From Bolinopsis microptera (Eukaryota; Ctenophora; Tentaculata; Lobata; Bolinopsidae), in assembly GCF_026151205.1 (NCBI RefSeq), contig NC_087083.1, forward strand, positions 2,866,536-2,930,535: a stretch of DNA of 64,000 bases. Reading direction: 5' to 3'. A program made the position numbers and the translations under genes. How positions within the stretch are numbered: position 1 is the first letter of the stretch; every line of letters begins with the position of its first letter. Positions 41,423 through 53,000 of the stretch are shown here, piece after piece. The notes beneath the pieces were generated by a model. The model had not been told where the DNA came from, made no database searches, and saw nothing but the letters and a program-made list of their open reading frames with translations.

Positions 41423-44400
41423 GCGCATTAATTGATGATTATAATGGACAATAAGAAAATACCATTTTTTGGTAATTTTCCGTAATGCTCTCAAATGTCT
41501 TCGATCAAGAGTTTTTCATTATTTCCTGGTCTCGTTTCCAATTTGAAATTTTCAATCCTGGATTGCATTTGTGTTCATACCAAATTATTGTAATTGTATT
41601 TAGCATCGCCTTAAGGATGTTCAATGTTCATTGTTGCACCTGAACCATAATTAAAATTGCACAAAAAAGTATTGTATCACAACGCTGGCAAGCATAACCG
41701 TTACTGTTTAGTACCTGATATTGAGAAACTGTTAAGATTCAATCTGGCAGGTTTGATCGTATTCTTCTGTTTACTGTAACAGCTGAAATACTCCTCGTTA
41801 CTTTCTTATAGCTTTATATTCATGGCCGTTGTGGTTTACAATAACACAAGATTAGCTAAATAAATCACTATAAGTTATTTAGAATAAAATATATAATAGT
41901 AAATTGATAATGATTGGTGGAATGACGATTTAATTGTCTGGATGCTGCAAAATATTCACGTACTTGAAAATGCAGGGTAGGATATAGTCTTCACAAAATA
42001 AATAACAGTTAGGAATTAAGAGGTACGTAGTCTTTTTCACAGAATTGTCTCTTAAACTTTTGAGTTAATCTGCAGTCACTGAAAACGTTTGCAATCGATA
42101 ACCAAATGTACTCAAAGATTAAAATAGATATTATTTCAAAGTATGATGGCCTTCCTTAGGTTTATTGTTATGATTTAGGTGTAGCTCAAAATCTGCATTG
42201 GTATTAATTATTGGTCATGTCCACAAGTCCATGTACACTAATTATAAGCGCATTCTCCTTACTGCACATTAATTGAGTATGATCGACGATAAGATGATAT
42301 CATTTTTGGTAGTATTCCGTAATGGTTGTTAATTGATTTCTGATTAAAAGTTAAATATTATTGCCTGGTTGTTTTTTCGATTTAAAAATTTTCAATTCTG
42401 GAATACATTTGTGTTCATACCAAATTAAATTAATTTTATTTAGCATCACCTAAAAGATACTGATAGTTGAATAATATCGGGTTGAAAGATGTTCAATGTT
42501 CATTGTCGCACCTGAACCATAATTTAAATTGCACAAAAAAGCATTGTATTTTATTACCTGATATTGAGAAACTGTTAAGATTGAATCTGGCAGGTTAGAT
42601 CGTCTCCTTCTGTGTACTGTAACAGCTGAAATACTCCTCGTTACTTTCTTATAGCTTTATATTCATGGCCGTTGTGGTTTACAATAATACAAGATTGTGG
42701 TTTACAATAATACAAGATTAGCTAAATAAATCACTATTAGTTATTTAGAATAAAATATATAATAGTAAATTACTAATGTTCGGTAGAATGACGATTTAAT
42801 TGTATGGATGCTGCAAAATATTCACGTACTTGAAAATGCAGGGTAGGATATAATCGTCACAAGATAAATAACAGTTAGGAATTAAGAGATAGTCTTTTTC
42901 ACAGAATTGTCTCTTAAACTTTGGAGTTAATCTGCAGTCACTGAAACGTTTGCAATCGATAAACAAATGTACTCAAAGATTAAAATAGGAATTATTTCAA
43001 AGTATAATGGCCTTCCTTAGGTTTATTGTTATGATTTAGGTGTAGCTCAAAATCTGCATCGGTATTAATTATTGGTCATGTCCACAAGTCCATGTACACT
43101 AATTATAAGCGCATTCTCCTTACCAGTGGCGTAACGTTGCCTGTTGGCGCCCCCCTGCCGAAAAAAGCGCCCCCCTGTTGGCGCCCCCTCCCCTTTTGGT
43201 GCCCCTCCCTAAAATTGAACAAATTAGGTGATTTTAAAGAATACGCCGGTAAAATCTCTAAAAAAGTGTGTATCTAGAGCAAAACGCGCAGTTTTGCTAG
43301 TACTTTAGTTAAGTTTTCGAAATTGTCCCACATTCAAACGACGACTTGGCGCCCCCCTAAGACGGCGCCCCCCTGCACAGCGGGGTCAGCAGGGCCTTTC
43401 GTTACGCCACTGCTCCTTACTGCACATTAATTGAGTATAATAGACGATAAGATAATATCATTTTTTGTAATATTCCGTAATGGTTGTTAAGTGATTCCGA
43501 TTAAAAGTTAAATATTATTGCCTGGTTGTGTTTTCGATTTAAAAATTTTCAATTCTGGATTACATTTGCGTTCATACAAAATTAAATTAATATTATTTAG
43601 CATCATCTAAAAGATACTGATAGTTGAATAATATCCGGTTGAAAGATGTTCAATGTTCATTGTCGCACCTGAACCATAATTAAAATTGCACAAAAAAGCA
43701 TTGTATTTTAGTACCTGATATTGAGAAACTGTTGAGATTGAATCTGGCAGGTTTGATCGTCTCCTTCTGTGTACTGTAACAGCTGAAATACTCCACGTTA
43801 CTTTCTTATAGCTTTATATTCATGGCCGTTGTGGTTTACAATAATACAAGATTAGCTAAATAAATCACTATTAGTTATTTAGAATAAAATATATAGTAGT
43901 AAATTACTAATGATTGGTGGAATGACAATTTAATTGTCTGGATGCTGCAAAATATTCACGTACTTGAAAATGCAGGGTAGGATATAATCGTCACAAGATA
44001 AATAACAGTTAGGAATTAAGAGGTAGTCTTTTTCACAGAATTGTCTCTTAACCTTTGGAGTTAATCTGCAGTCACTGAAAAAGTTTGGAATCATTAACCA
44101 AATGTACTCAAAGATTAAAATAGGTATTATTTCAAAGTATAATGGCCTTGCTTAGGTTTATTGGTATGATTTAGGTACAGCTCAAAATCTGCTTTGGTAT
44201 TAATGATTGGTCATGTCCACAAGTCCATGTACACTAATTATAAACGCATTCTCCTTACTGCACATTAATTGATTATAATAGACGATAAGAAAATACTATT
44301 TTTGTAATATTCCGTAATGGTTGTTAAATGTTAAGTGATTCCGATTAAAAGTTTAAATAATATTGCCTGGTTGTGTTTTCGATTTAAAAATTTTCGATTC

Positions 44401-44665
44401 TGGATTACATTTGTGTTCAAACCAAATTAAATTATTTTTATTTAGCATCATCTAAAAGATACTGATAGTTGAATAATATCCGGTTGAAAGATGTTCAATG
44501 TTCATTGTCGCACCTGAACCATAATTTAAATTGCACAAAAAAGCATCGTATTTTAGTACCTGATATTGAGAAACTGTTAAAATTGAATCTGGCAGGTTTG
44601 ATCGTCTCCTTCTGTGTACTGTAACAGCTGAAATACTCCTCGTTACTTTCATATAGCTTTCTACT
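41423..44665. repeat. ~840-bp tandem repeat, 3.5 copies
   Basis: The marker GCACATTAATTG (GCGCATTAATTG in unit 1) recurs at 41423, 42264, 43422 and 44260. Unit lengths are 841, 861 (after removing the 297-bp insertion) and 838 bp; the fourth unit is cut off at about 44665, where the 8-bp satellite begins. Shared text includes CAATGTTCATTG.CGCACCTGA, TCCGTAATGGTTGTTAA and CCGTTGTGGTTTACAATAA. Unit 2 has an extra 23-bp local duplication near 42690. There is no coding frame. Confidence 0.95.
43124..43412 (+). mobile_element. 289-bp hAT-type MITE with exact 8-bp target duplication
   Basis: Ends CAGTGGCGTAACG and CGTTACGCCACTG are perfect 13-bp inverted repeats. The flanks are CTCCTTAC at 43116-43123 and 43413-43420. 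The other units of the host tandem repeat show the uninterrupted site (TTCTCCTTACTGCAC), which proves insertion after the array formed. The interior has repeated GCGCCCCCCT blocks and no ORF. Confidence 0.95.
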
Positions 44666-44675
44666 AAACCATATT

Positions 44676-45063
44676 ACTGGTAATGTGGTAATGTGATAAT
44701 GTGGTGATGTAGTAATATGATAATGTGATAATGTGGTTTAGTAATAATGTGGTAATGAAGTATTATGATAATGTGATAATGTGATAATGTGGTGATGTAG
44801 TAATATGATAATGTGATAATGTGGTTTAGTAATAATGTAATAATGTGGTAATGTGATAATGTGGTAATGTGGTAATATGGTAATGTGGTTATGTGGTAAT
44901 GTGGTAATGTGGTAATGTGGTAATGTGGTAATGTGGTAATGTGGTAATGTGGTAATGTGATAATGTGGTAATGTAATAATGTGGTAATGTGGTAATGTGG
45001 TAATGTGGTAATGTGGTAATGTGGTAATGTGGTAGTGTGGTAATGTGGTAATGTGGTAATGTA
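44676..45063 (+). repeat. 8-bp satellite TAATGTGG, left of the Penelope-like element
   Basis: Same unit as the main array, with frequent TAATGTGA, TGATGTAG and TAATATGA variants. A ~110-bp sub-block (GTGGTGATGTAGTAATATGA..GTGGTTTAGTAA) is duplicated at about 44700 and 44790. Long minus-strand open frames (His-Tyr/Thr-Leu-Pro) are artefacts. Confidence 0.95.
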
Positions 45064-47092
45064 ACTTTTGATTTGTTTGGAGAGGCGAATCATACACAGT
45101 TTAGGCTCTTGAAATCTTCGAATTAAAAATCATCTTGAGAGAACCTCCTGAATAGAAATAAGTTAGGCTCATATTTAGGTAGAAACAAAACAGACTTAAA
45201 AACAAGAATCCCAAAAAATTCGTATGTATGGAAAAAAATTCTTTTATTTTAATTTAAATAAAATTTAACGGGACACCAATCATAATAAAACATAAATACT
45301 GACAAAAATTACGGAAGGCAAATAAATTACACAACAAAAATAACTAAACTTATCATCTTATAACTTTTATTCTATTAATCCCCAAAATATTAGTTCTGAA
45401 TATAGAAATTAATCGATGCTCTTCTCTATCAAGTTCTATTGCTGGACATTTCTTGACAAATGCAACTTTAAAATTAATAAGACTCATGGATTCCGGGTGT
45501 TCATTAAAGCAATGCTGCGATAAAGCTGATTTAGTATAGGACTTATCAGCATCTAATTTAAATTTACTCCTGTGCCCATTAAAACGTTGTCTCACTTCAG
45601 TGGTTGTCTGACCAAAATAGGTGCTCTCTCCTAAATTACTACCTGTACAAATACTACACTGGGCAACATATATTACATTTTTGTCTCTACAGCTCAAACT
45701 CATGTCCAGGATAACTTCTTTTCCATTGACCATTACTTTCTTTCCACTCTCAAATAATAGGGGACAAGTTCCACATTTCTTACCACCACATGATTGGGAG
45801 GATGCTGTACGAAATTGGTGTTGGGCAACCCCTCGGCTAAGAGATCTATTCTTTATGACATAGTCATTAATTGCCTCGTGTTTCTTCAGGGCAAAGATAA
45901 TTCGTACATCACCTATCAATCTCTCTATATCCTCTTTCATGTCATGTACTACGGATTTAAGACTTTTCACCTCTTTGAAGTACTTTGTCGTGAACACCAA
46001 GGAACTTGTACTCTTTTCCTTCTTAGGGGCTATTCTGTGTGCTGCACTAGCATTTCTCAAGGCTCTTTCCACTGCTAAAGGCTCCAATTCGTCCAATTTG
46101 TCTGCGTTGTGCCCACATCTAGAAAGGTCGGTCTTCAGATCTTCCAAGTCTTTGAGGCTGGTGTGTTCCTGAGAGTTCCTTTTGATGACTCTAAGCAGTT
46201 GGCTGAATGCCACCGAATCAAATACTTGGGGAGGGTGGAAGCTAGTAGTGTTCAAATACTGTCTAGCGTCAGTCTTCTTCCTATAGAGTGAGTACTGGAT
46301 CTGGCCTTCTTCATCTAGGTACAGTTGGACATCAAGATAGTTCACAGTTGTATCAATCTGGGCGTCAGCAAACTGTATTCCGAAAGGTGCAGCTAGTCTG
46401 TTCAGCTCCTTGACGAAGTTGTTAAACTGCCGTTCTGTACCTCTCCATCTGCCAAGGATATCATCAATAAACCGTTTCCATAATCTAACCAGACCCCATA
46501 TACTCCATTCCCTTAACTTAAGTTTCTTGAACAATAACCAATGCATCGATATGTCTGCAATCTGTCTCGATATACAGTTACCTGTTGGTATCCCTTGTTT
46601 ACCAATGTAGGCCTCTTCCTCAAAGATGAAAAATGACTGATTCAAAATAAAATCACTGAACTTTGACACTACATTCTTTGTTTCAATGCTATGAATTGTG
46701 TCTTCCCTGAAAGCGTCATCCATGGCTTCCAGTGCCATTTCCACTGATATACTTGGGTAAAGGGCCACTACATCCAAAGTGAATAACAATGATTTGTCTC
46801 CTCTAGGCCACGACTTGTTGAGGTCCTCTACATAATCCAGTAAATTTGGTGTGTCCAAAAGAAATTCTGTCTTACAGTAATCTCGGCTGATATCAGTCAG
46901 GTATGGACTACACCACTTTTCTAATCTATAGAGTGGTCCTTGTCTAGTCGAGTGTACTAATCTCAAAGGAGGGGTTGTTTTGTTGACCATCTGTTCTTCC
47001 GTGCATTTATGCACTTTGAACAAAGGATAAGGGTATGGGACAACTGTTTTGAACACAGGAGATTGTTTTCTTCCACCGTTTTCTGTGACACC
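45064..47092 (-). mobile_element. 5'-truncated Penelope-like element inside the satellite
   Basis: About 2.03 kb of non-satellite DNA with satellite on both sides. It holds one long minus-strand ORF open to the very 5' edge at 47092, where satellite sequence resumes, and ~290 bp of 3' flank with runs of A and T. The N-terminal part of a usual Penelope-like ORF is absent, so the insertion is 5' truncated. No terminal repeat or hammerhead motif is visible. Confidence 0.85.
45353..47092 (-). CDS. Penelope-like reverse transcriptase with GIY-YIG endonuclease (partial)
   Basis: The frame is open from the satellite junction to the stop at 45353. The first in-frame start-like codon is GTG (47056), so no genuine start remains. 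Counting from that GTG, RT motifs are RLVHSTRQGPLYRL (~32-45), TLDVVALYPSI with the first catalytic Asp (93-103), GIPTGNCISRQIADI (155-169), RFIDDI with the Asp pair (195-200) and NYLDVQLYLD (239-248). After a connector and a Cys-rich CGGKKCGTCP (423-432) comes a GIY-YIG domain: VIYVAQC (461-467), TYFGQTTTEVRQRFNGHRS (479-497) and the acidic DREEHRLIS near 540. It is an endonuclease-bearing Penelope-like polymerase. The B motif PTGNCIS lacks the more usual GSPLSP. About 200 N-terminal residues are missing compared with full-length members. There is no internal stop. Confidence 0.9.
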   Translation of the reverse strand, partial: GVTENGGRKQSPVFKTVVPYPYPLFKVHKCTEEQMVNKTTPPLRLVHSTRQGPLYRLEKWCSPYLTDISRDYCKTEFLLDTPNLLDYVEDLNKSWPRGDKSLLFTLDVVALYPSISVEMALEAMDDAFREDTIHSIETKNVVSKFSDFILNQSFFIFEEEAYIGKQGIPTGNCISRQIADISMHWLLFKKLKLREWSIWGLVRLWKRFIDDILGRWRGTERQFNNFVKELNRLAAPFGIQFADAQIDTTVNYLDVQLYLDEEGQIQYSLYRKKTDARQYLNTTSFHPPQVFDSVAFSQLLRVIKRNSQEHTSLKDLEDLKTDLSRCGHNADKLDELEPLAVERALRNASAAHRIAPKKEKSTSSLVFTTKYFKEVKSLKSVVHDMKEDIERLIGDVRIIFALKKHEAINDYVIKNRSLSRGVAQHQFRTASSQSCGGKKCGTCPLLFESGKKVMVNGKEVILDMSLSCRDKNVIYVAQCSICTGSNLGESTYFGQTTTEVRQRFNGHRSKFKLDADKSYTKSALSQHCFNEHPESMSLINFKVAFVKKCPAIELDREEHRLISIFRTNILGINRIKVIR

Positions 47093-50000
47093 AATGTGGT
47101 AATGTGGTAATGTGATAATGTGGTAATGTGGTAATATGGTGATGTGGTAATGTAATGATGTGGTAATGTGGTGATTTGGTTATATGGTAATGTGGTTATA
47201 TGGTAAGGTGGTAATGTGGTAATGTGGTAATATTGTTATGTGGTAATGTGGTAATGTGGTAATGTGGTAATGTGGTAATGTGGTAATGTGTTAATGTGGT
47301 AATGTGGTCATGTGGTAATTTAATAATGTGGTAATGTGGTAATGTGGTAATGTGGTGATGTGGTGATGTGGTAATGTGATAATGTGGTAATGTGGTAATG
47401 TGGTAATGTGGTAATATGGTAATGTGGTAAAGTGATAATATGGTGATGTGGTAATGTAATGATGTGGTGATGTGGTTATGTGGTTATATGGTAATGTGGT
47501 AATGTGGTTATGTGGTAATGTGGTAATGTGATAATGTGTTAATGTGGTTATGTGGTCATGTGGTAATTTAATAATGTGGTAATGTGGTAATGTGGTAATG
47601 TGGGAATGTGATAATATGGTAATGTGGTAATGTGGTAATGTGGTTATGCGGTTATATAGTTATGTGGTAATGTGGTAATGTGGTAATGTGTTAATGTGGT
47701 TATGCGGTTATATAGTTATGTGGTATGTGGTAAATGTGGTTAATGTGGTAATGTGGTATGTGGTAATGTGGTAATGTGGTATGTGGTAATGTGGGAATGT
47801 GATAATATGGTAATGTGGTAATGTGGTAATGTGGTTATGCGGTTATATAGTTATGAGGTAATGTGGTAATGTGGTATCATGTGGTAATGTGGGTATGTGG
47901 TAATGTGGTAATGTGGTAATGTAATAATGTGGGTGATGTGGTGATGTGGTTATGTGGGAATGTGATAATATGGTAATGTGGTAAGAGGACTGTGGTTAAT
48001 GTGGTAATGTGGTAATGTGGTAATGTGATAATATGTTAATGTGGTAATGTGATAATGTAATAATGTGGTGATGTGGTGATGTGGGAAAGTGTTAATGTGG
48101 TAATGTGGTGATGTGGTAATTTAATAATGTGGTTATGTGGTAATATGGTGATGTGGTAATGTGGTAATGTGGTAATGTCGTGATTTAATAATGTGGTAAT
48201 GTGGTAATGTGGTAATGTGGTAATTTGGTAATGTGGTTATATGGTAATTAAATAATGTGGAAAAGTGGTAATGTGGTAATTTGGCAATGTGGTAATGTGG
48301 TGATGTTGTGATATGGTATTGTGGTAATGTGGTAATGTGGTAATGTGGTAATGTGGTTATGCGGTTATATAGTTATGTGGTAATGTGGTAATGTGGTAAT
48401 GTGGTAATGTGGTATGTGGTAATGTGGTAATGTGGTAATGTAATAATGTGGTGATGTGGTGATGTGGTTATGTGGGAATGTGATAATGTGGTAATGTGGT
48501 AATGTGGTAATGTGGTAATGTGGTAATGTGGTAATGTGATAATGTGTTAATGTGGTAATGTGATAATGTAATAATGTGGTGATGTGGTGATGTGGGAATG
48601 TGATAATGTGGTAATGTGGTAATGTGGTTATGTAATAATGTGGTGATGTGGTAATGTGGTAATGTGATAATGTGTTAATGTGGTAATGTGGTGATGTGGT
48701 AATTTAATAATGTGGTAATGTGGTTATGGGGTAATGTGGTTAAATTTGGTCATGTGGTTATATGGTAATGTAATTATGTGGAAAAGTGGTAATGTGGTAA
48801 ATTTGGCAATGTGGTTATGTGGTATGTTGTGATATGGTATTGTGGTTAATGTGGTAATGTGGTAATGTGGTATATGTGGCTTATGCGGTTATATATGTTA
48901 TGTTGGTAATGTGGTAATGTGTGATTGTAATGTGGTTGGTGATGTGGTAATTGTGTAATTTTTTATATGGTAATGTGGTATGTGGTAATGTGGTAATTTA
49001 ATAATGTGGTAATGTGGTAATGTGGTAATGTGGTTATGTGAAAATATAGTTAAGTGGTAATGTGGTAATATGGTAATGTGATAATGTGGTAATGTGGTTA
49101 TGTGATAATGTGGTAATATGGTTATATCGTTATGTGGTAATGTGGTAATGTGGTAATGTGGTAATGTGGTAATGTGGTTATGTGATAATGTGGTAATGTG
49201 GTAATGTGAAAATATAGTTAAGTGGTAATGTGGTAATATGGTAATATCCTTATGTGGTAATGTGGTCATGTGGTTATGTGGTTATATGGTAATGTGGTAA
49301 TGTGGTAATGTGGTGATATGTTAACGTGGTGATGTGGTGATGTGGTAATTTAATAATGTGGTAATGTGGTTATGTGATAATGTGGTAATGTGGTTATGTG
49401 AAAATATAGTTAAGTGGTAATGTGGTAATATGGTATATCCTTATGTGGTAATGTGGTCATGTGGTTATGTGGTTATATGGTAATGTGGTAATGTGGTAAT
49501 GTGGTAACGTGGTGATGTGGTAATGTGGTAATTTAATAATGTGGTAATGTGGTTATGTGATAATGTGGTAATGTGGTTATGTGAAAATATAGTTAAGTGG
49601 TAATGTGGTAATATGGTAATATCCTTATGTGGTAATGTGGTCATGTGGTTATGTGGTTATATGGTAATGTGGTAATGTGGTAATATGGTAACGTGGTGAT
49701 GTGGTGATGTGGTAATTTAATAATGTGGTAATGTGGTTATGTGATAATGTGGTAATGTGGTTATGTGAAAATATAGTTAAGTGGTAATGTGGTAATATGG
49801 TAATGTGGTAATGTGATAATGTGGTAATGTGGTAATGTGGTAATGTGGTAATGTGATAATGTGGTAATATGGTTATATCGTTATGTGGTAATGTGGTAAT
49901 GTGGTAATGTGGTAATGTGGTAATGTGGTTATGTGATAATGTGGTAATGTGGTAATGTGAAAATATAGTTAAGTGGTAATGTGGTAATGTGGTAATGTGG

Positions 50001-53000
50001 TAATGTGGTAATGTGGTGATGTGGTGATATGGTATTGTGGTAATGTGGTTATGTGGTATGTGGTAATGTGGTAATGTGGTAATGTGGTAATGTAATAATG
50101 TGGTGATGTGGTTATTAGGAATGTGGTAATGTGGTAATGTGGTAATGTGGTAATGTGGTCATGTGGTTATGTGGTTATATGGTAATGTGGTAATGTGGTA
50201 ATATGGTAACGTGGTGATGTGGTGATGTGGTAATTTAATAATGTGGTAATATGGTAATGTGGTAATGTGGTAATGTGGTGATGTGGTAATTTAATAATGT
50301 GGTAATGTGGTAATATGGTAATATGGTGATGTGGTAATGTAATAATGTGGTAATGTGGTGATGTGGTGATGTGGTGATATGGTATTGTGGTAATGTGGTT
50401 ATGTGGTATGTGGTAATGTGGTAATGTGGTAATGTAATAATGTGGTGATGTGGTGATGTGGTTAAGTGGGAATGTGGTAATGTGGTAATGTTGTAATGTG
50501 GTAATTTATTAATGTGGTAATGTGGTGATGTGGTAATTTGGTAATGTGGTTATATGGTAATTTAATAATGTGGTAATGTGATAATGTGTTAATGTGGTAA
50601 TGTGGTAATGTGGTAATGTGGTAATGTGGTTATGTGGTTATATGGTAATGTGGTAATGTGGTAATATGGTAATGTGGTGATGTGGTAATTTAATAATGAC
50701 CCCTATGGTAATGTGGGGTAATATGGTAATGTGGTAATGTGGTAATGTGGTGTTGTGGTGGTAATTTAATAATGTGGTAATGTGGTAATATGGTGATGTG
50801 GCTAATTTAATAAATGTGGTAATGCTAACAGGTAATGTGGTAATATGGTGATGTGGTAAATGTAATATGTGTTAATGTGGTAATGTGGTTATGTGCGTAT
50901 GTGGTTATTGTTTACCTATTAACATATTACATATTACCATATTACCATATTTACCATATCCAACAAACAAACAAACAACACCCCAACCAACCAAAAACAA
51001 CCCCCCCCCCCCCCCCACCCATTATCCCCCCCCCACCACCCACTCCCCCCCCCACCACACCCCCCCCCCCCCCCCCCCCTCCCCCACACCCCCCACCCCT
51101 ATGGTAATGTAATCATGTGGTGATGGGGAGGAATGTACGGAATGTGGTAATGTGGTTAATGTGGTATTGTGGTAATGTGCGTTATGTGGTTATATGGTAA
51201 TGTGGTATGTGGCTAATGTGGTAATATGGCTATACGTCCGGTCGATGTGGTGATGTGGTAATTAATAATTTGTTTATAATGGTAATGTGGTAATGTGGTT
51301 AGGTGGTATTGTGGTATTGTTGGGTAATTTAATAATGTGTGGTAATGTGGTTATGTGATAATGTGGTAATGTGGTTATGTGAAAAATTTAGTTATGTGGT
51401 TAATGTTGAGTTTAATATGGTAATATCCTTATGTGGGTAATGTGGTCATGGCGGTATTGGGGTAATGTGATAATGTGGTTGGTAATGTGGTAATGTGGTG
51501 CGTAAGGTGGTAATGTGATAATGTCGGTATTGGTTTTACTCGTTATGTGCGTAAGGTGGTAATGTGGTAATTGTGGTAATGTGGTTTATGTGGTTATGTG
51601 TTAATGTGGTATACTAAGTGGTTAATTGTGAGAAGTTAGTGAGCCTGCGCTAATGTGGTATTGTCGGTTAGGTGGGTGATATGTTAAAGTGGTGATGTCG
51701 GGTGATTGGTATAATTTATTAATGTGCGTTATGTGGTTTTGTGAAAATGAATATATAGTTATGTGGTATTGTGGTTATGTGGGTAATATCGCGTAATGTG
51801 GTAACTTGGTAATGAAGTTATGTGAAAAATGATGTAAATTTTAGTTTATGTGGTATGTGGTTATGTAGGGTATATGGTAATGTTCCACCCCCTCCCCTCC
51901 CCCCCCCCCCCCCCCCCCCCTATGTAATAGGGATTATATATTTATTTGGTAATAGGGTAATGTCGGTAATGTATCGGTTAAATGTCAGGTAATGGGGTAA
52001 TGGTAATGTGGGTAATGTCGCGTGATGTGGTAAGGTAGTTATTTTATGGTTTTATGGTAATGTGGTAATGGTGATAATGTGGGGTAATATGGTTAATTTT
52101 TGTTTGTCGGGTTATTTGCCCGGTATTGGGAAATGTGGTTATTGTGTAAATGTAAATATTCGTTATGTCGGTTTGGTGGTTTGGGACCCCCCCCGGTAAT
52201 ATGGTAATGTGGTAATATGGTAATAATTATGTGGTAGTATGGTAATGTGGTAATGTGGTAATGTGGTAATGTTGTAATGTGTAAAAGTGGTCCTGTGGTT
52301 ATGTGGTAATGTAGTTATGATGGTAATATGGTAATGTGTAATATGGTAATGTAGTTATGTGGTAATATGGTAATGTGTAATGTGGTAATGTTGTAATATG
52401 GTAATATATTATGTGGTACTATGTAATGTGGTAATATGGTACTGTGGTAATGTGGTAATGTGGTAACTATGTTAATATATTTATGTGGTAATATTGGTAA
52501 TGTGATATGTGGTTATGTGACACTGACAATCTCGTTATGATGGTAATGTGTGGTAATGTGGTAATATGGTACTGTGGTAATTGTTAATATATTTATGTGG
52601 TAATATGGTACTGTGGTAATGTGGTAATGTGGTAATGTTGTAATGTGGTAATGTGGTAATGTGGTTATGTGGTAATGTAGTTTATGTGGTAATATGGTAA
52701 TGTGGTAATATGGTAATGTAGTTATGTGGTAATATGGTAATGTGGTACAGTTGGTAATGTGGTAATGTTGTAATGTGGTAATGTGGTAATGTGGTTATGT
52801 GTATGTAGTTATGTGGTAATATGGTAATGTGGTAATATGGTAATGTAGTTATGTGGTAATATGGTATGTGGTAATGTGGTAATGTGGTAATGTGGTAATG
52901 TGGTAATGTGGTAATGTGGTAATATGGTAATGTGGTAATGTGGTAATGTGGTAATGTGGTAATGAAGTTATGTGAAAATGAAAATATAGTTATGTGGTAA

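Noticed and set aside
44674-49269. His-Tyr-Ile-Thr-Thr-Leu-Pro repeat proteins
   Set aside because: These are TAATGTGG satellite read on the minus strand.
50853-51112. Proline-rich open frames
   Set aside because: They lie in C-runs of a likely misassembled zone.
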